A stretch of 64,000 nt of DNA from the NCBI GenBank assembly GCA_913049685.1, contig CAJWZD010000003.1, positions 1 through 64,000 of the forward strand, given 5' to 3'. The translations under genes were made by a program, and so were the position numbers. The first letter of the stretch is position 1, and every line of letters starts with the position of its first letter. Below are positions 1-9,197 of this stretch, one piece after another. The DNA comes from an uncultured Fidelibacterota bacterium. Its GTDB lineage: Bacteria > Fidelibacterota > Marinisomatia > Marinisomatales > TCS55. A model generated the notes under the pieces. The model had not been told where the DNA came from and did not search any database. It saw nothing but the letters and a program-made list of their open reading frames with translations.

Positions 1-2
1 TA

Positions 3-110
3 ATATTTTTTGGAGAAACCAGTTTTATTTGGGTTGCTATTTCAATAGCTTTATCACTTTTATGGGTTTTTCTTAACTCATTATTTTTAAAGAATAAATT
101 AAACCAATGA
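3..110 (+). CDS. C-terminal fragment of a membrane protein (5' end outside window)
   Basis: An open frame enters from the left edge and stops at TGA 108-110. Its last 35 codons contain one hydrophobic segment of about 20 residues rich in Ile, Leu, Val and Trp, followed by a short Lys/Asn tail. This looks like the last transmembrane helix of an integral membrane protein. The stop overlaps the ATG of the next gene in an ATGA arrangement, which suggests one transcript and translational coupling. Too little remains to name a family. Confidence 0.6.
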   Translation: MFFGETSFIWVAISIALSLLWVFLNSLFLKNKLNQ

Positions 111-583
111 AAGCTTATTTGTCAGGTGCGATGGAATTTGCTCACGATGAAGGTGCTTCATGGAGGAATGACCTTGCTCTTTGGCTCAAAAATACAATTG
201 ATCATGAGGCAATAGACCCAGTAATTGAATCTGCCAATCTAATTAAAGACAATAATGCTCAAAATTATCGTGAATGGAAAGTAAGTGATCCAAAAAAATA
301 TGCCAGCTTCATTCAATTGTGTGTCAAAAATGATATCGAAATCGTAAGAGAAAAAGCAGATTATTTAATTTGTCTATGGGATCATAACGTTATTAAAGGG
401 GCTGGTACGCACGCTGAGGTAACTTTTGCTTATGATTTAAAAAAACCAGTTTTTTTAATAAATAAGTTACCGTTTAATGACCTCAGTGGATGGATAATGG
501 CTTGTTCTTCTAAAATTTTTTCAAATTTTGACGAATTAAAGAAATTTTTGATCAAAGAGTATGGGTATAATGATAGGTCCTAG
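107..583 (+). CDS. Nucleoside 2-deoxyribosyltransferase-like protein
   Basis: This 158-residue soluble protein has the outline of the nucleoside 2-deoxyribosyltransferase superfamily. It opens with a short beta strand and a SGAME turn (residues 6-10). A WD pair follows at 91-92, and GAGTHAE ends at Glu104, the position of the nucleophilic Glu in the family. Family members cleave or exchange the base of deoxynucleosides; related proteins hydrolyse nucleotides, so the substrate is uncertain. The start codon overlaps the preceding stop by 3 nt, and the 3' end overlaps the alanine racemase frame by 23 nt. No signal peptide is visible. The superfamily is fairly secure, but the exact reaction is inference. 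Confidence 0.7.
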   Translation: MKAYLSGAMEFAHDEGASWRNDLALWLKNTIDHEAIDPVIESANLIKDNNAQNYREWKVSDPKKYASFIQLCVKNDIEIVREKADYLICLWDHNVIKGAGTHAEVTFAYDLKKPVFLINKLPFNDLSGWIMACSSKIFSNFDELKKFLIKEYGYNDRS

Positions 584-1676
584 GGTGGTAATTCATATTG
601 ATCGGTTAATTAAAAATTACGATCAAATTAAAAATAAACTAGGCAGATCTAATCTCATGGTGGTCGTTAAGGCAAATGCATACGGTCATGGCAGCGCGCG
701 TTGCGCTAGCGCCCTTGAAAAACATGGCTGTAAATCCTTCGCGGTTTTTTCAATAGAAGAAGGTATCGAGCTTAGAGATGCTGGAATATCGTCAGATATT
801 TTAATTTTTAGCAAACTAGATATTTCATATCTAGAGTTAGCTGTAAAAAATAATTTTATTTTGAATATATCAAATCTTAAAGATTTTGACATCCTAAAAA
901 GCTTTTCAAGTAAAAATAAGAACTCTCCAAGGTTTCATGTGAAGTTCGATACAGGAATGACTAGATTAGGTTTAAATATTAATGAAGCTGATAGAGCTTT
1001 TAAAATTCTTTCTCATAACGATGAATTGAAATGCGAGGGACTGTATTCACACTTTGCTACAGCTGACGAAGGAGAGCTTTCCTTTGCACATGAACAAGCT
1101 GGTAAATTTAAAGAAATTTTAAAAAAAGCTTATTCTTTTGGACTAGAATTCAAAACAGTTCACTTTTCAAATAGTGGTGCTGTGCTAAATTTGGATCAAA
1201 ACGATTTTGACATCGTTCGCGTAGGAATGTTGATATATGGCGCTTTTCCATCTAATGAGGTTCCAAAAGATATTGAAATTTTACCTGTTATGGAATTTGT
1301 TGCCCCTATAGTTGAGGTTAGAAGAGTTGAAAAAGGGACACAAATAAGCTACGGCGGTGTGTATAAAACGGAAAAGGAGTCAAATATTGGTGTAATTCAA
1401 TGTGGCTTTGCTGATGGTATTCCTAGATCGTGGTATAAAAATGGCTATGTTGGCTATAAAGGAAAGCATTACAAAATAGCTGGTAGAATATGTATGGATC
1501 AATTTATGGTTAATTTTGAAGATGATTTGCCGAATCAAGGAGATGAGGTTCTGATATTTGGTTCAAACGATTTCAATTCGATTTCAATGGAAACTATTGC
1601 AGAAGAAATAGAGTCCACACCTTACGTCATAGCTACCGGTATAAATGGAAGAACTAAACTATCTTATCAAAATTAA
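561..1676 (+). CDS. alr: Alanine racemase
   Basis: This PLP enzyme interconverts L- and D-alanine and supplies D-Ala for peptidoglycan. The N-terminal barrel carries the VKANAYGHG signature, with the PLP lysine at Lys37. The catalytic tyrosine of the other face is Tyr264, in a SYGG motif in the C-terminal beta domain. The length of 371 residues is normal. A second ATG at 570 is possible, but the one at 561 has a slightly better purine stretch upstream (AAAGAG). The gene overlaps its predecessor by 23 nt and is followed after 1 nt by a NamZ-type muramidase, making a small cell-wall group. A D-Ala-D-Ala ligase gene lies further along at 31825. Confidence 0.95.
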   Translation: MGIMIGPRVVIHIDRLIKNYDQIKNKLGRSNLMVVVKANAYGHGSARCASALEKHGCKSFAVFSIEEGIELRDAGISSDILIFSKLDISYLELAVKNNFILNISNLKDFDILKSFSSKNKNSPRFHVKFDTGMTRLGLNINEADRAFKILSHNDELKCEGLYSHFATADEGELSFAHEQAGKFKEILKKAYSFGLEFKTVHFSNSGAVLNLDQNDFDIVRVGMLIYGAFPSNEVPKDIEILPVMEFVAPIVEVRRVEKGTQISYGGVYKTEKESNIGVIQCGFADGIPRSWYKNGYVGYKGKHYKIAGRICMDQFMVNFEDDLPNQGDEVLIFGSNDFNSISMETIAEEIESTPYVIATGINGRTKLSYQN

Positions 1677-1677
1677 A

Positions 1678-3000
1678 ATGTATGTATTGAAGAGAAAATT
1701 TATTTGTAATTCTATTTTACATTATATCGTTAGGATTATTGTTATATATCCGTCGTTTCTTATGGGTCAGACTTTTAATCATAGCGTAGTAATGCCTGTT
1801 CCAGATCTTTCTTTTCATCCATCCACTTTCTACGGCTTAGATGTAATAGAGCAAATGGATTTTAAACCACTGTATGAAAAATCCGTCGGTGTATTTACAA
1901 ACAAGACCGCTATTAATCGCAAAGGTCGTCATTTACTTGATTTATTGAAAGAGCATCCAAAAGTCAAAGTTGATGTGATATTCACCCCACAATTTGGTCT
2001 TTTTGCAGATCAAGATAAGCGTTTTAAGATGCGTGATGGAGAAAAATACGACCCAGACCATAATGCTAGAATTGTAGAGGTTTTTGGCAGAAATATGAAA
2101 CCTCCAGCTTGGTCCGTTCGTGATTTAGATTTAATTCTTATTGATATACAGGATACCGGAGTTCGATTTTCTACATATATTTCAACAATGACAAAAATAT
2201 TAGAAGTTGCAAGCGAATGGAGTCTACCAGTAATAATTTTAGATCGCCCAAACCCTTTAAGAGGTGATAGGGTAGATGGCCCAGTTATTCGAACGAAATT
2301 TCAATCGCTGGAAGGTTACCATATTATTCCTATAAGACATGGCCTTACGATCGGAGAGCTAGCTATCATGGCAAATGAGATGGGATGGATTAAAGACTTA
2401 AAAAGAGCAAATTTGACTATTATTCCAATGGCGAATTGGAAAAGATCTGATTGGCTTGATAATTCTGAGCATCCCTGGATAAATCCGCATCCATCCATAA
2501 TATCTATTCGCACAAACCTTTCTTTTGTTGGTTTTGGCCTTTTAGAGGGTACAAACATGAACGACGGAAGAGGTACAGATAGACCTTATTTGCGTGCAGG
2601 TGCACCATGGATGTCGGGGTATCATTTAGCAGAAAAACTCACCAAGCTTAACCTACCTGGTATAAAAATTTCTCCTGTAGACTATATTCCACGAATGAAG
2701 CAAACAGATAAAATAGTTCCACTTTATGTAGATGAGCTATGCAGTGGAGTTGATATTAAAATCATTGACCCAAATTTATACGATCCTATAGCTACTGCAA
2801 CATCTATAATAATACTATCTAGCCAACTATATCCGCGAGAGTTTAAATGGGCAGAATTTAACAGAATAGATATGCTGTATGGACATAGTCAGCTACGTAT
2901 TTTCTCCGCGCAGGGAAAACCAGCTAATTACCTTCCGCCGTTGTGGCTTAAGGATGTTATAAAATTCAATCAATTCAGACAGCGTTTTTTGATATATTAA
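1678..3000 (+). CDS. namZ: Exo-beta-N-acetylmuramidase NamZ family protein (DUF1343), exported
   Basis: This protein belongs to the DUF1343/NamZ family, whose characterised member removes MurNAc from the non-reducing ends of peptidoglycan fragments. Family marks include the VGVFTNKTA region near the N-terminus, FTPQFGLFADQD with the family's acidic residues, DIQDTGVRFSTY and an ILDRPNPL strand. The GFGLLEGTNMNDGRGTDRP stretch follows later. The ATG at 1678 gives a basic start and a hydrophobic stretch ending near a Gly-Gln pair, consistent with a signal peptide and periplasmic or surface location. An in-frame ATG at 1645 would lie inside alr and add non-signal residues. The length of 440 residues suits the family plus leader. 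Confidence 0.87.
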   Translation: MYVLKRKFICNSILHYIVRIIVIYPSFLMGQTFNHSVVMPVPDLSFHPSTFYGLDVIEQMDFKPLYEKSVGVFTNKTAINRKGRHLLDLLKEHPKVKVDVIFTPQFGLFADQDKRFKMRDGEKYDPDHNARIVEVFGRNMKPPAWSVRDLDLILIDIQDTGVRFSTYISTMTKILEVASEWSLPVIILDRPNPLRGDRVDGPVIRTKFQSLEGYHIIPIRHGLTIGELAIMANEMGWIKDLKRANLTIIPMANWKRSDWLDNSEHPWINPHPSIISIRTNLSFVGFGLLEGTNMNDGRGTDRPYLRAGAPWMSGYHLAEKLTKLNLPGIKISPVDYIPRMKQTDKIVPLYVDELCSGVDIKIIDPNLYDPIATATSIIILSSQLYPREFKWAEFNRIDMLYGHSQLRIFSAQGKPANYLPPLWLKDVIKFNQFRQRFLIY

Positions 3001-3005
3001 ATTAA

Positions 3006-4148
3006 ATGAAGCCTATATTATCTTTTCTGGTTTTGTTGTTTACTGTTAAAACTACAGCTCAAACGCACTTTACAATTCCGCAAAATGTTTGGAGGTTCTC
3101 ATTGAATTCAGATTACACATCTGCTAATTGGAGATCAAAAAATCTTTCAAATACAGGTATAAAGCACAGTTATACAATCTTTCCGAAGGTTTATTCTATT
3201 AATCAGTATTTTAAGAGGACTATATCGACAAATAGAATAAATATTGAATATGGCTTTACTGATAGAACTACACTAGTATTTAAGATACCTTATATTAATA
3301 AAATCACCCAGAACCATTCATGGTCTGTATCAAATGATTCATCCTCTGCAACTCTTGATAGTCTTTTTAAATTTTACTACCCTTTAAAAAATACTAACAA
3401 AGGTTTGTCGGACATAACGATTGGTATAAATTTATTAATGAAAGGATCTCCAGCATGGAGAGGTGGAAAGCAAAGATTTTCTTTTTATTCTGGACTTGAT
3501 ATGATATTTCCATTTGCTGAAACATTAAAAAGGTATGACTCAGCTGATGTAGGAAGTGACGGTATACCTAATCAGTTTAAACACGTCCCGCTAGGTGAGG
3601 GATTAACAGAAATTAGACTTAGACTTTTTGGTGAGTTTTATAGAAAAAAATGGGGACGGTTGTTCAATATTAATTGGAAAGTTGGATTGTCAACTTTTCA
3701 AAAAGCTGCAGTTAACCCTCGTATAACTTTTCTATGGATTCAAGATGCATCAGCAGACTCTATTGCAAATTCTATTGGAAATACTTTTCAAAAAAGACCT
3801 ATTAAGCTGAACGGATTGATAAGTGCTCAACTAGAATTGGTTCCTAAAAAAGTTTTTGTTACAACCGGTGCTGATTGGATATTTTCTGGGAGAGATGAAT
3901 TTTTCTCAAGTAATAACGTTTGGAATGTTTGGATGAGAAAACACACTGGATACGATTCTCAAAAAATGCTGACTTCCCAATTTGTTAAAGTTAATCTGTT
4001 TAATTTAGACCCATATCAAATGGTTGGTCCAATACCATTTGAATTAGAAATTGGTGCAAGATGGTTTCTTCCTTATCCTCTTACATTTAATACGTATGGA
4101 AATATATCATCGTGGATTCAATTTAGTACGTATTTTCAAGCATGGTAA
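3006..4148 (+). CDS. Predicted outer-membrane beta-barrel protein
   Basis: This 380-residue protein begins with a clear signal peptide: Met-Lys, a Leu/Val core, and Ala-Gln near residue 19. The rest alternates aromatic and polar residues in short strands such as INIEYGFTDRTTLVFKIPY and ends in an aromatic residue (Trp380), typical of outer-membrane barrels. It resembles the loosely defined transporter or DUF3187-like barrels common in FCB bacteria, but I cannot assign a substrate. It lies 5 nt after the muramidase and 4 nt before the MFS carrier, so all three are probably co-transcribed. Confidence 0.6.
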   Translation: MKPILSFLVLLFTVKTTAQTHFTIPQNVWRFSLNSDYTSANWRSKNLSNTGIKHSYTIFPKVYSINQYFKRTISTNRINIEYGFTDRTTLVFKIPYINKITQNHSWSVSNDSSSATLDSLFKFYYPLKNTNKGLSDITIGINLLMKGSPAWRGGKQRFSFYSGLDMIFPFAETLKRYDSADVGSDGIPNQFKHVPLGEGLTEIRLRLFGEFYRKKWGRLFNINWKVGLSTFQKAAVNPRITFLWIQDASADSIANSIGNTFQKRPIKLNGLISAQLELVPKKVFVTTGADWIFSGRDEFFSSNNVWNVWMRKHTGYDSQKMLTSQFVKVNLFNLDPYQMVGPIPFELEIGARWFLPYPLTFNTYGNISSWIQFSTYFQAW

Positions 4149-4152
4149 ATAA

Positions 4153-5421
4153 ATGTTTAAAAAAAATAAAGAAATAATATCTTGGTCCCTATATGATTGG
4201 GCAAATAGCACTTTCTCTACTACTGTTATGGCTGGCTTTTTCCCGATCTTTTTTAAACAATATTGGTCTACTGCTAGCGAAGTCACTATTAGTACTTGGT
4301 ACCTTGGATTGGCAAATTCAATGGCTTCAATAATAGTGGCCTCACTTGCACCTTTTCTTGGAGCAATTGCTGACAAGGCATCGGTTAAGAAAAAACTATT
4401 AATCCTTTTTGCTTATATTGGTGTAATAAGTACCGGCTCTCTTTCTATGGTGAGTCAAGGTCAATGGAAAATTGCAATAATTTTTTATGTTGCAGCTTCA
4501 ATAGGGTTTATGTCTGCAAATATATTTTACGATTCTCTTTTACCGAGCGTAGCGCCTAAAGAAAAAAGAGAATTCGTATCTTCTTTGGGCTATGCTTTGG
4601 GATATATAGGAGGAGCAATTTTATTCTTAATTAATGTCACGATGTATTTAAATCCACAATTTTACGGAATTACTGATGCTCCAACTGCAATTAAATTATC
4701 TTTTTTGACCGTAGCGATATGGTGGGCAGTTTTCTCAATACCTGTAATAATCTTTATAAAAGAACCAACCGTACAAAATGATATTGGTGTATTAAGATCT
4801 ATTAAAATGGGAATGAGTCAGTTAATAACCACCATCCAAAGCATAAGAGAATTAAAAATAGTAACATCGTTTCTGATAGCATATTGGCTGTATATCGATG
4901 GAGTTGATACGATGATACGCATGTCTGTTGATTATGGAACAAGTTTGGGTTTTTCATCTTCTTCATTAATCACAGCACTTCTAATGGTTCAATTTATTGC
5001 ATTTCCAGCTACACTAGTATACGGGTGGTTTGCAGGTAAAATTGGAGTCAAAAGAGCTATTTTAGTGGGAATTATTGGCTATGCATTAATATCTGTCTTA
5101 GGATCTATGGTTTCTAAGGAATGGCATTTTTATGTACTTGCAGTTTTTATAGCATGCTTTCAGGGTGGAATTCAAGCGTTAAGTCGCTCTCTATATTCTC
5201 GAATAATTCCAGAATCAAGATCTGCTGAATTTTTTGGTTTTTATAATATGTTTGGAAAGTTTGCTGCAATAGTTGGACCTCCGCTAATGGGCTATGTTGG
5301 TTTAATTACGGGCAATCCCAGGTATGGCATCCTCTCAATCATAATTTTATTTATATTAGGTGGTTATTTTCTAATGAAGGTTGATGTTGAGGAGGGTGAA
5401 AGGCTTGCGAGTAAATACTAG
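4153..5421 (+). CDS. MFS transporter, UMF1/Atg22-like family
   Basis: This 422-residue protein has about twelve hydrophobic segments and a cytoplasmic linker near residue 210. The N-terminal SWSLYDWANSTFSTTV stretch is characteristic of the UMF1 (Atg22-like) branch of the major facilitator superfamily. It would sit in the inner membrane and export or import a small solute; the yeast homologue releases amino acids from the vacuole. Its position after the muramidase and barrel genes might mean transport of cell-wall breakdown products, but that is only a guess from context. Start ATG at 4153 follows the preceding stop by 4 nt. Confidence 0.85.
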   Translation: MFKKNKEIISWSLYDWANSTFSTTVMAGFFPIFFKQYWSTASEVTISTWYLGLANSMASIIVASLAPFLGAIADKASVKKKLLILFAYIGVISTGSLSMVSQGQWKIAIIFYVAASIGFMSANIFYDSLLPSVAPKEKREFVSSLGYALGYIGGAILFLINVTMYLNPQFYGITDAPTAIKLSFLTVAIWWAVFSIPVIIFIKEPTVQNDIGVLRSIKMGMSQLITTIQSIRELKIVTSFLIAYWLYIDGVDTMIRMSVDYGTSLGFSSSSLITALLMVQFIAFPATLVYGWFAGKIGVKRAILVGIIGYALISVLGSMVSKEWHFYVLAVFIACFQGGIQALSRSLYSRIIPESRSAEFFGFYNMFGKFAAIVGPPLMGYVGLITGNPRYGILSIIILFILGGYFLMKVDVEEGERLASKY

Positions 5422-5475
5422 CCACACATTTTAAAAATTTGTTAAAAATTTTAATCATTTATAGGATATAAAATC

Positions 5476-5874
5476 ATGTCTCAAAATATAGCGAAGTACT
5501 CACAGTTTGTGATGCCAGATCATATCAACGTTGTTGGTACATTGTTTGGTGGTCAAATGATAGCCTGGATTGATCTTGCAGCTGCAAAAGTTGCACATAG
5601 GCTTTTGAAAGGCTCTGAGGCGGATGGAGCAGTTACTAGAACCATTGAGCAAGTAGAGTTCAAAGAACCCGTTTATCTTGGGGACTGGGTAAATTTCACT
5701 GCGAAGATTACATCAACAGGGACAACTTCAATTCATATTGAGGTCAAAGCTTATGCCGAAGGTGCCAAAACAGATCCTAGACTAGCTTGTTCAGCCTCTT
5801 TAGTTATGGTCTCTGTTAAAAAAGATAAAAAAGGTAAATACACTAAACATCCCCATGGTAAAAAAATTATTTAG
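5476..5874 (+). CDS. Acyl-CoA thioesterase, hotdog fold (YciA/acyl-CoA hydrolase type)
   Basis: This 132-residue protein is a hotdog thioesterase that hydrolyses acyl-CoA to free acid and CoA. The GTLFGGQMIAWIDLAAA segment (about residues 22-38) is the hotdog helix signature with the catalytic Asp, and the VEFKEPVYLGD strand follows as in the YciA/BACH group. The C-terminal end is Lys- and His-rich. A 54-nt gap with an AT-rich stretch precedes it, and AGGAT lies 9 nt before the ATG, so it may start its own transcript. It overlaps the next gene by 20 nt. The chain-length preference cannot be read from sequence. Confidence 0.88.
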   Translation: MSQNIAKYSQFVMPDHINVVGTLFGGQMIAWIDLAAAKVAHRLLKGSEADGAVTRTIEQVEFKEPVYLGDWVNFTAKITSTGTTSIHIEVKAYAEGAKTDPRLACSASLVMVSVKKDKKGKYTKHPHGKKII

Positions 5875-6790
5875 CGCACTCGCTCTTATGCTAGCCTATG
5901 GTTTTAGCCAAGAGCTTGATTCTTTAAAAAATAGCAAATTACTTGCTGGTCCACAAGAATCAAAAGTAGTCGCAATTAACGCAAATGTTGTATTGGGAGA
6001 ATATAAACCGAGTGCATTTAAAATAAGTATTTTCCCAAGAAACAGCCCATCTGAAGTTTTTATTTCTAGAATGTTTTTTCCGGGCGATACCATTCAAATC
6101 ATTTTACCAGAAGATATACTAAATCCGGATACTCTCGGAAATATTGCAAGCTTAGAACCAATTGGAGGATCTTATGAAAAAATATATCGACTTTTTTCAA
6201 AATCGTCTGAGAGCATCGACCTAGGTAGTTTTAAAATTGAAGCAAAGTCAGATATAATTAAACTAAGCATTATTGATGGAATAAGCCTTAGTCCTGTTTC
6301 TATGGCAGGGTTAAAACTGCTTCATGATGGGAAAATTATTTTCTCTGGAAATGCTGATTCTATGGGTTACAAAAGATTAAGGATCCCTGAGGCACGAGAT
6401 AACCTTAAACCAATAAGCCTCCGCATCGAAACTAGTAAAAGTTATCCTGCTTGGCAGGAAATCATCGAAGTGCCCAAAGGAATTTCGTCTAAAACAATTT
6501 CCCTTTATCAACTCCATACCAACAAAGGCGAATCTCTCTATAGAGTCATTAATGATTTAACTCCATTTCGTAAAGGTCCCGAAAATGGATCAGAAACACT
6601 TTTTTTACTAAATATTGGTGACCTGATTGCTGTTAGCAAAGTAGCAGGCGATAGAATGTATGGAACAGTTCGAATAGATCTATATGATAAACGGTCATTT
6701 AACTACTTTCAAGGATGGGTTTTAAGTAAGCACACTATTCTCGTTCATAACAATTTATCAGTCAAAACGCTGGAGCAAGTTGATGAATAA
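5855..6790 (+). CDS. Exported protein with C-terminal SH3-like region, function unknown
   Basis: I do not recognise a named family for this 311-residue protein. It starts with a signal peptide (Met-Val-Lys-Lys, hydrophobic core, possible cleavage after Phe-Ser near residue 18). The middle looks like beta-sandwich sequence similar to PEGA or carboxypeptidase-regulatory modules (about 120-210). The last 80 residues, with a [16 protein letters not shown] turn and [11 protein letters not shown], resemble a bacterial SH3 domain, a fold often used on cell-wall ligands. It overlaps the thioesterase gene by 20 nt and the acetyl-CoA synthetase start by 8 nt. A role at the cell wall is inference from fold only. 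Confidence 0.5.
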   Translation: MVKKLFSALALMLAYGFSQELDSLKNSKLLAGPQESKVVAINANVVLGEYKPSAFKISIFPRNSPSEVFISRMFFPGDTIQIILPEDILNPDTLGNIASLEPIGGSYEKIYRLFSKSSESIDLGSFKIEAKSDIIKLSIIDGISLSPVSMAGLKLLHDGKIIFSGNADSMGYKRLRIPEARDNLKPISLRIETSKSYPAWQEIIEVPKGISSKTISLYQLHTNKGESLYRVINDLTPFRKGPENGSETLFLLNIGDLIAVSKVAGDRMYGTVRIDLYDKRSFNYFQGWVLSKHTILVHNNLSVKTLEQVDE

Positions 6791-8723
6791 AAAAAAATAT
6801 AATCCACCTCAAAAACTTTCTTTAAATGCAAACTATAAATCTCTAAAAGATTATAGTGAAGAACATAAAAGATCTTTAAAGGAAAATGACGTTTTTTGGA
6901 GCGAAAAAGCGGAGAGAATAGAATGGTTTAAAAAATGGAAAAAAGTAAGCGATATTGATTTTACTTTACCAAAGATAGAATGGTTTATAGGTGGAAAACT
7001 TAATGTTAGTTATAATTGTATTGATAGGCATATTAAAAACGGAAAAGGTGATGCAATAGCTTTTTATTGGGAGGGTAATGATCCATCCGAAAGTAAGAAA
7101 TTAACATATAATCAGCTTTATGATAAAGTTTGCAGATTTTCCAATGTTTTAAAAAATTTAAATATATCAAAAGGAGACAGAGTTTGTTTGTATATGCAAA
7201 TGATTCCTGAGCTACCAATAGCTATGCTCTCATGTGCACGAATTGGTGCTGTGCATTCTGCTGTTTTTGGAGCTTTTAGCTCAGATTCATTGCGAGACAG
7301 AATCAATGATTCAAAATGTAAATTACTTATCACGCAGGACACGGGAGTGCGCGGAACCAAAAACAACATTCCAATGAAGTCAAATGCTGATGTAGCCATT
7401 GAACAATCCCCTTCAATAGAAAATACGATTGTCGTTATGCGGACAGGTGAAAAAGTCCATATGAAAAATAAGCGAGACCATTGGTGGCATGAACAAATTG
7501 ACAGTGTTAAGCCACATTGTGAACCTGAACATATGGATGCAGAGGACCCTTTGTTCATTTTATATACTTCTGGATCAACAGGAACACCCAAAGGAGTTAT
7601 GCATACTACAGGCGGATATCTTTTATACGCTGACTATACCTTCTCAAGCATATTTGACCATAAAAGCAGTGATATTTATTGGTGCACAGCGGATATTGGA
7701 TGGATAACTGGACATTCCTATATAACATACGGGCCATTGTCAAATTGTGCAACTTCAGTAATTTTTGAGGGAGTGCCAAACTATCCTGACTTTGGAAGAT
7801 TTTGGGATATTGTTGATAAATACCAAGTTTCACTTTTTTATACAGCACCTACCGCACTTAGAGCTCTTATGAAAGAAGGAGACAGTTGGGCTCAATCAAG
7901 AGATCTAAGTAGCCTTCGAGTTTTAGGTACAGTTGGAGAACCAATAAAAGAGCCTGAATGGAAATGGTATTACAAAATAATTGGTTCAAAAAAATGTCCT
8001 ATAGTTGATACATGGTGGCAAACAGAAACAGGCGGAATTATGATCTCTCCATTACCGGGAGCAACACCGACAAAACCTGGATCAGCAACTCTTCCATTTT
8101 TTGGTGTTGATCCGGTGTTACTTGATGAAAATGGAAATGAGATAATTGGAAATAACAAAAACGGATTACTAGCAATGAAATCATCATGGCCAGGCCAAAT
8201 GCGAACAGTGTACGGAGATCATCAACGATTCAAGGAAACATACTTTACTCAATTTAAAGGGTACTATTTTACTGGAGATGGGGCTAAAAGAGATGAAGAT
8301 GGCTACTATTTTATTACGGGACGGGTTGATGATGTTTTAAATGTTTCAGGTCACCGAATAGGCACTGCAGAAGTAGAAGGGGCCATTGGAAAAGCTGATG
8401 GAGTCGCTGAAGCAGCAGTAGTTGGTTACAATCATGACATTAAAGGTCAAGGAATCTATGCATTTGTTACCCTTATGACGGGAATTGAGGTTAATTCAGC
8501 AATAGAGATGTCCATCTTTAAAACTGTAACTAAAGAAATCGGCCCCCATGCTAAGCCAGACAAGATTCAATTTACTTCGGGTCTTCCCAAAACACGATCA
8601 GGTAAAATTATGCGAAGAATTTTGAGAAACATTGCAAACAGTAATCTTGAAGATATGGGAGATATTTCTACTCTTGCTGACCCTTCTGTGGTTGATAAAT
8701 TGATAAAAGGTGACCAGAAATAA
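6783..8723 (+). CDS. acs: Acetyl-CoA synthetase (acetate-CoA ligase, AMP-forming)
   Basis: This enzyme activates acetate with ATP and CoA to acetyl-CoA through an acetyl-AMP intermediate. The adenylate-forming P-loop [11 protein letters not shown] lies near residue 263, the WWQTETGG motif near 413 and the [18 protein letters not shown] hinge near 500. The regulatory and catalytic lysine in [10 protein letters not shown] is near residue 608, matching the acetylatable lysine of the enterobacterial enzyme. The length of 646 residues is that of full-size Acs. I chose ATG 6783 over the TTG at 6780. The stop abuts the stop of the convergent cupin gene with no gap. Confidence 0.97.
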   Translation: MNKKKYNPPQKLSLNANYKSLKDYSEEHKRSLKENDVFWSEKAERIEWFKKWKKVSDIDFTLPKIEWFIGGKLNVSYNCIDRHIKNGKGDAIAFYWEGNDPSESKKLTYNQLYDKVCRFSNVLKNLNISKGDRVCLYMQMIPELPIAMLSCARIGAVHSAVFGAFSSDSLRDRINDSKCKLLITQDTGVRGTKNNIPMKSNADVAIEQSPSIENTIVVMRTGEKVHMKNKRDHWWHEQIDSVKPHCEPEHMDAEDPLFILYTSGSTGTPKGVMHTTGGYLLYADYTFSSIFDHKSSDIYWCTADIGWITGHSYITYGPLSNCATSVIFEGVPNYPDFGRFWDIVDKYQVSLFYTAPTALRALMKEGDSWAQSRDLSSLRVLGTVGEPIKEPEWKWYYKIIGSKKCPIVDTWWQTETGGIMISPLPGATPTKPGSATLPFFGVDPVLLDENGNEIIGNNKNGLLAMKSSWPGQMRTVYGDHQRFKETYFTQFKGYYFTGDGAKRDEDGYYFITGRVDDVLNVSGHRIGTAEVEGAIGKADGVAEAAVVGYNHDIKGQGIYAFVTLMTGIEVNSAIEMSIFKTVTKEIGPHAKPDKIQFTSGLPKTRSGKIMRRILRNIANSNLEDMGDISTLADPSVVDKLIKGDQK

Positions 8724-9089
8724 CTATACCCATTGATCATTTTTTACGGTCATTTCGCTAATAATATTTCCAGTATTAACTGTCTCTTTAGGTTCGATTA
8801 GCATTATTTCGCATTCCTCTTCAGCAAAAGGTCTATGCTCTACTCCACAAGGTATAACAACCATTTCTCCTTTTTCAAGAAATACTTTTTCTTCCTTCAG
8901 CTCAATGGTTAGTCGACCATTTATGACAAAAAAAGCTTCATCTGTCTCTTCATGTTTATGCCATATAAATTCATCTTTGACTTTTGCAAGCTTAAACTGG
9001 TAGTCATTCATTTCCGCAAATACTCTTGGAGACCAGTGTTCATTAATTTTTTTTAGTTTTTGATCTATATTAATCTTTTCTATTTTCAT
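8724..9089 (-). CDS. Cupin-domain protein
   Basis: This small single-domain cupin has the two motifs of the fold. Motif 1 is HKHEETDEAFFVINGRL, offering His and Glu metal ligands, and motif 2 is GEMVVIPCGVEHRPFAEE, giving the last His. Such proteins bind a divalent metal and act as isomerases, dioxygenases or ligand-binding proteins; the specific role cannot be told here. I chose ATG 9089 (121 residues) because GGAG lies 6 nt upstream; an ATG at 9101 would add four residues without a site. It is divergent from pepA, with a shared 108-nt intergenic region holding an inverted repeat. Confidence 0.8.
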   Translation of the reverse strand: MKIEKINIDQKLKKINEHWSPRVFAEMNDYQFKLAKVKDEFIWHKHEETDEAFFVINGRLTIELKEEKVFLEKGEMVVIPCGVEHRPFAEEECEIMLIEPKETVNTGNIISEMTVKNDQWV

Positions 9090-9134
9090 AATCTTCTCCA
9101 TGAAAGCGAATTTTCCATATCATTATTTGTTTCT

Positions 9135-9166
9135 ATTGTTAATGATGATAATTTTAAGTTAACAAT
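9135..9166. promoter_or_regulatory. Inverted repeat in the divergent cupin/pepA intergenic region
   Basis: ATTGTTAA at 9135-9142 is repeated inverted as TTAACAAT at 9159-9166, with 16 bases between. The spacing of half-site centres, about 24 bp, is close to two helical turns. It sits between two divergent genes, where an operator would be expected, but the sequence is AT-rich and such repeats also occur by chance. No regulator gene is adjacent. Confidence 0.3.
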
Positions 9167-9197
9167 CTATCAAGTTTTTCAATAAATAAGGATATAA

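Noticed and set aside
1645-1677. Earlier ATG for the NamZ-type gene
   Set aside because: It would lie within alr and add eleven residues ahead of the basic start of the signal peptide; ATG 1678 fits the leader better.
7118-7591. 157-residue open frame on the minus strand
   Set aside because: It lies fully antisense to acetyl-CoA synthetase, has no family pattern and no ribosome site. It is a shadow of the strong plus-strand coding sequence.
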